Part shown: in pieces, positions 5,228-5,413 of the stretch | Position numbering within the stretch: position 1 is the stretch's first letter | Layout: each line of letters starts with the position of its first letter | Source: DATCDR01 sp036510575 | GTDB taxonomy: Bacteria > Actinomycetota > Acidimicrobiia > Acidimicrobiales > Bog-793 | Assembly: GCA_036510575.1 (NCBI GenBank) | Contig: DATCDR010000004.1 | Location: 1-5,413, forward strand | Direction of reading: 5' to 3' | Length of the DNA: 5,413 bases | Position numbers and translations under genes: made by a program | Notes under the pieces: generated by a model | Databases searched by the model: none | Told to the model about the DNA's origin: nothing | The model's input: the letters and a program-made list of their open reading frames with translations, nothing else

Positions 5228-5413
5228 TCAGGCCATCGCCCATCCTCCGCCGGCGGTCGAGCGGATCCCGAGCGTCGCGAGGCGCGCGAGGTTGGCCGCT
5301 GCGGAAAGCAGGCTGAAGTCGGCAGCAACTCGGAGCTTTCCGCGCACCCTCGCTCGCCGTCCGCCGTGCCGCCGTCGCATCAGGTGGCCGAGCTTTCGCT
5401 CGACCTTCGGGCG
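5228..5413 (-). CDS. IS1182-type DDE transposase, C-terminal fragment
   Basis: An open frame enters from the right edge and ends at TGA 5230-5228, giving 61 residues. It begins RPKVERKLGHLMRRRHGG, continues with RRARVRGKLRVAADF and ends SLLSAAANLARLATLG plus a short tail. This arginine-rich R-x-x-V-E-R-K-x-x-H-L block followed by an alanine-rich helix is the C-terminal signature I recognise from IS1182-family (DDE_Tnp_1 superfamily) transposases. It includes the conserved glutamate region, so the first two catalytic aspartates would lie outside the window. No frameshift or stop interrupts the visible part, so it may belong to an intact element. The frame is on the same strand as the acetyltransferase, 220 bp upstream of it, and an outward promoter from the element could affect that gene. 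The family call rests on memory of the motif. Confidence 0.82.
   Translation of the reverse strand, partial: RPKVERKLGHLMRRRHGGRRARVRGKLRVAADFSLLSAAANLARLATLGIRSTAGGGWAMA
5228..5413 (-). mobile_element. Insertion sequence, left part only, boundary not resolved
   Basis: The transposase fragment implies an insertion sequence entering from the right. Its left end must lie left of 5228, within 5008-5227, but without the other terminus neither the terminal inverted repeat nor a target duplication can be identified. The coordinates cover only the supported part. Confidence 0.55.

Noticed and set aside
5020..5328. 102-codon minus-strand frame between the transposase and the acetyltransferase
   Set aside because: It overlaps the transposase C-terminus in another frame, has no family motif and is rich in R/P/S typical of a shadow frame.

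Overview
The window is GC-rich DNA with G/C-biased third codon positions and GTG and TTG starts alongside ATG. This suggests an actinobacterium, but genus and species cannot be read from the sequence. Every gene I can support lies on the minus strand, so transcription runs from high to low coordinates.

From right to left: (a) 5228-5413, the C-terminal 61 codons of an IS1182-type DDE transposase entering from outside the window. (b) 5008-5227, non-coding, with a strong bulged hairpin at 5130-5171. (c) 4465-5007, a LacA/NodL/Maa-type hexapeptide-repeat O-acetyltransferase. (d) 4054-4464, a 411-bp non-coding stretch rich in inverted repeats. (e) A tight four-gene operon: a GTP cyclohydrolase II (3460-4053), a 624-residue protein of about 14 WD40-like repeats (1576-3450), a small formylglycine-generating-enzyme (FGE)-fold protein without the copper-binding cysteines (848-1570), and a family 2 glycosyltransferase (1-851) running off the left edge. 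Gaps inside the operon are 9 bp, 5 bp and a 4-bp GTGA overlap.

The main result is the operon content. GTP cyclohydrolase II, then a WD40 protein, then an FGE-like protein is, from memory, the order of toxB-toxC-toxD in the toxoflavin (7-azapteridine) operon of Burkholderia glumae and Pseudomonas protegens. There toxA (methyltransferase) comes before and toxE (RibD-like deaminase) after. Here no methyltransferase or RibD-like gene is visible, and a glycosyltransferase follows the FGE-like gene in the same translationally coupled unit. The best reading is an actinobacterial biosynthetic operon that diverts GTP through a pyrimidine intermediate to a toxoflavin- or fervenulin-like product, or to a related glycosylated or otherwise new molecule. 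Product identity is inference; the gene families are well supported by motifs.
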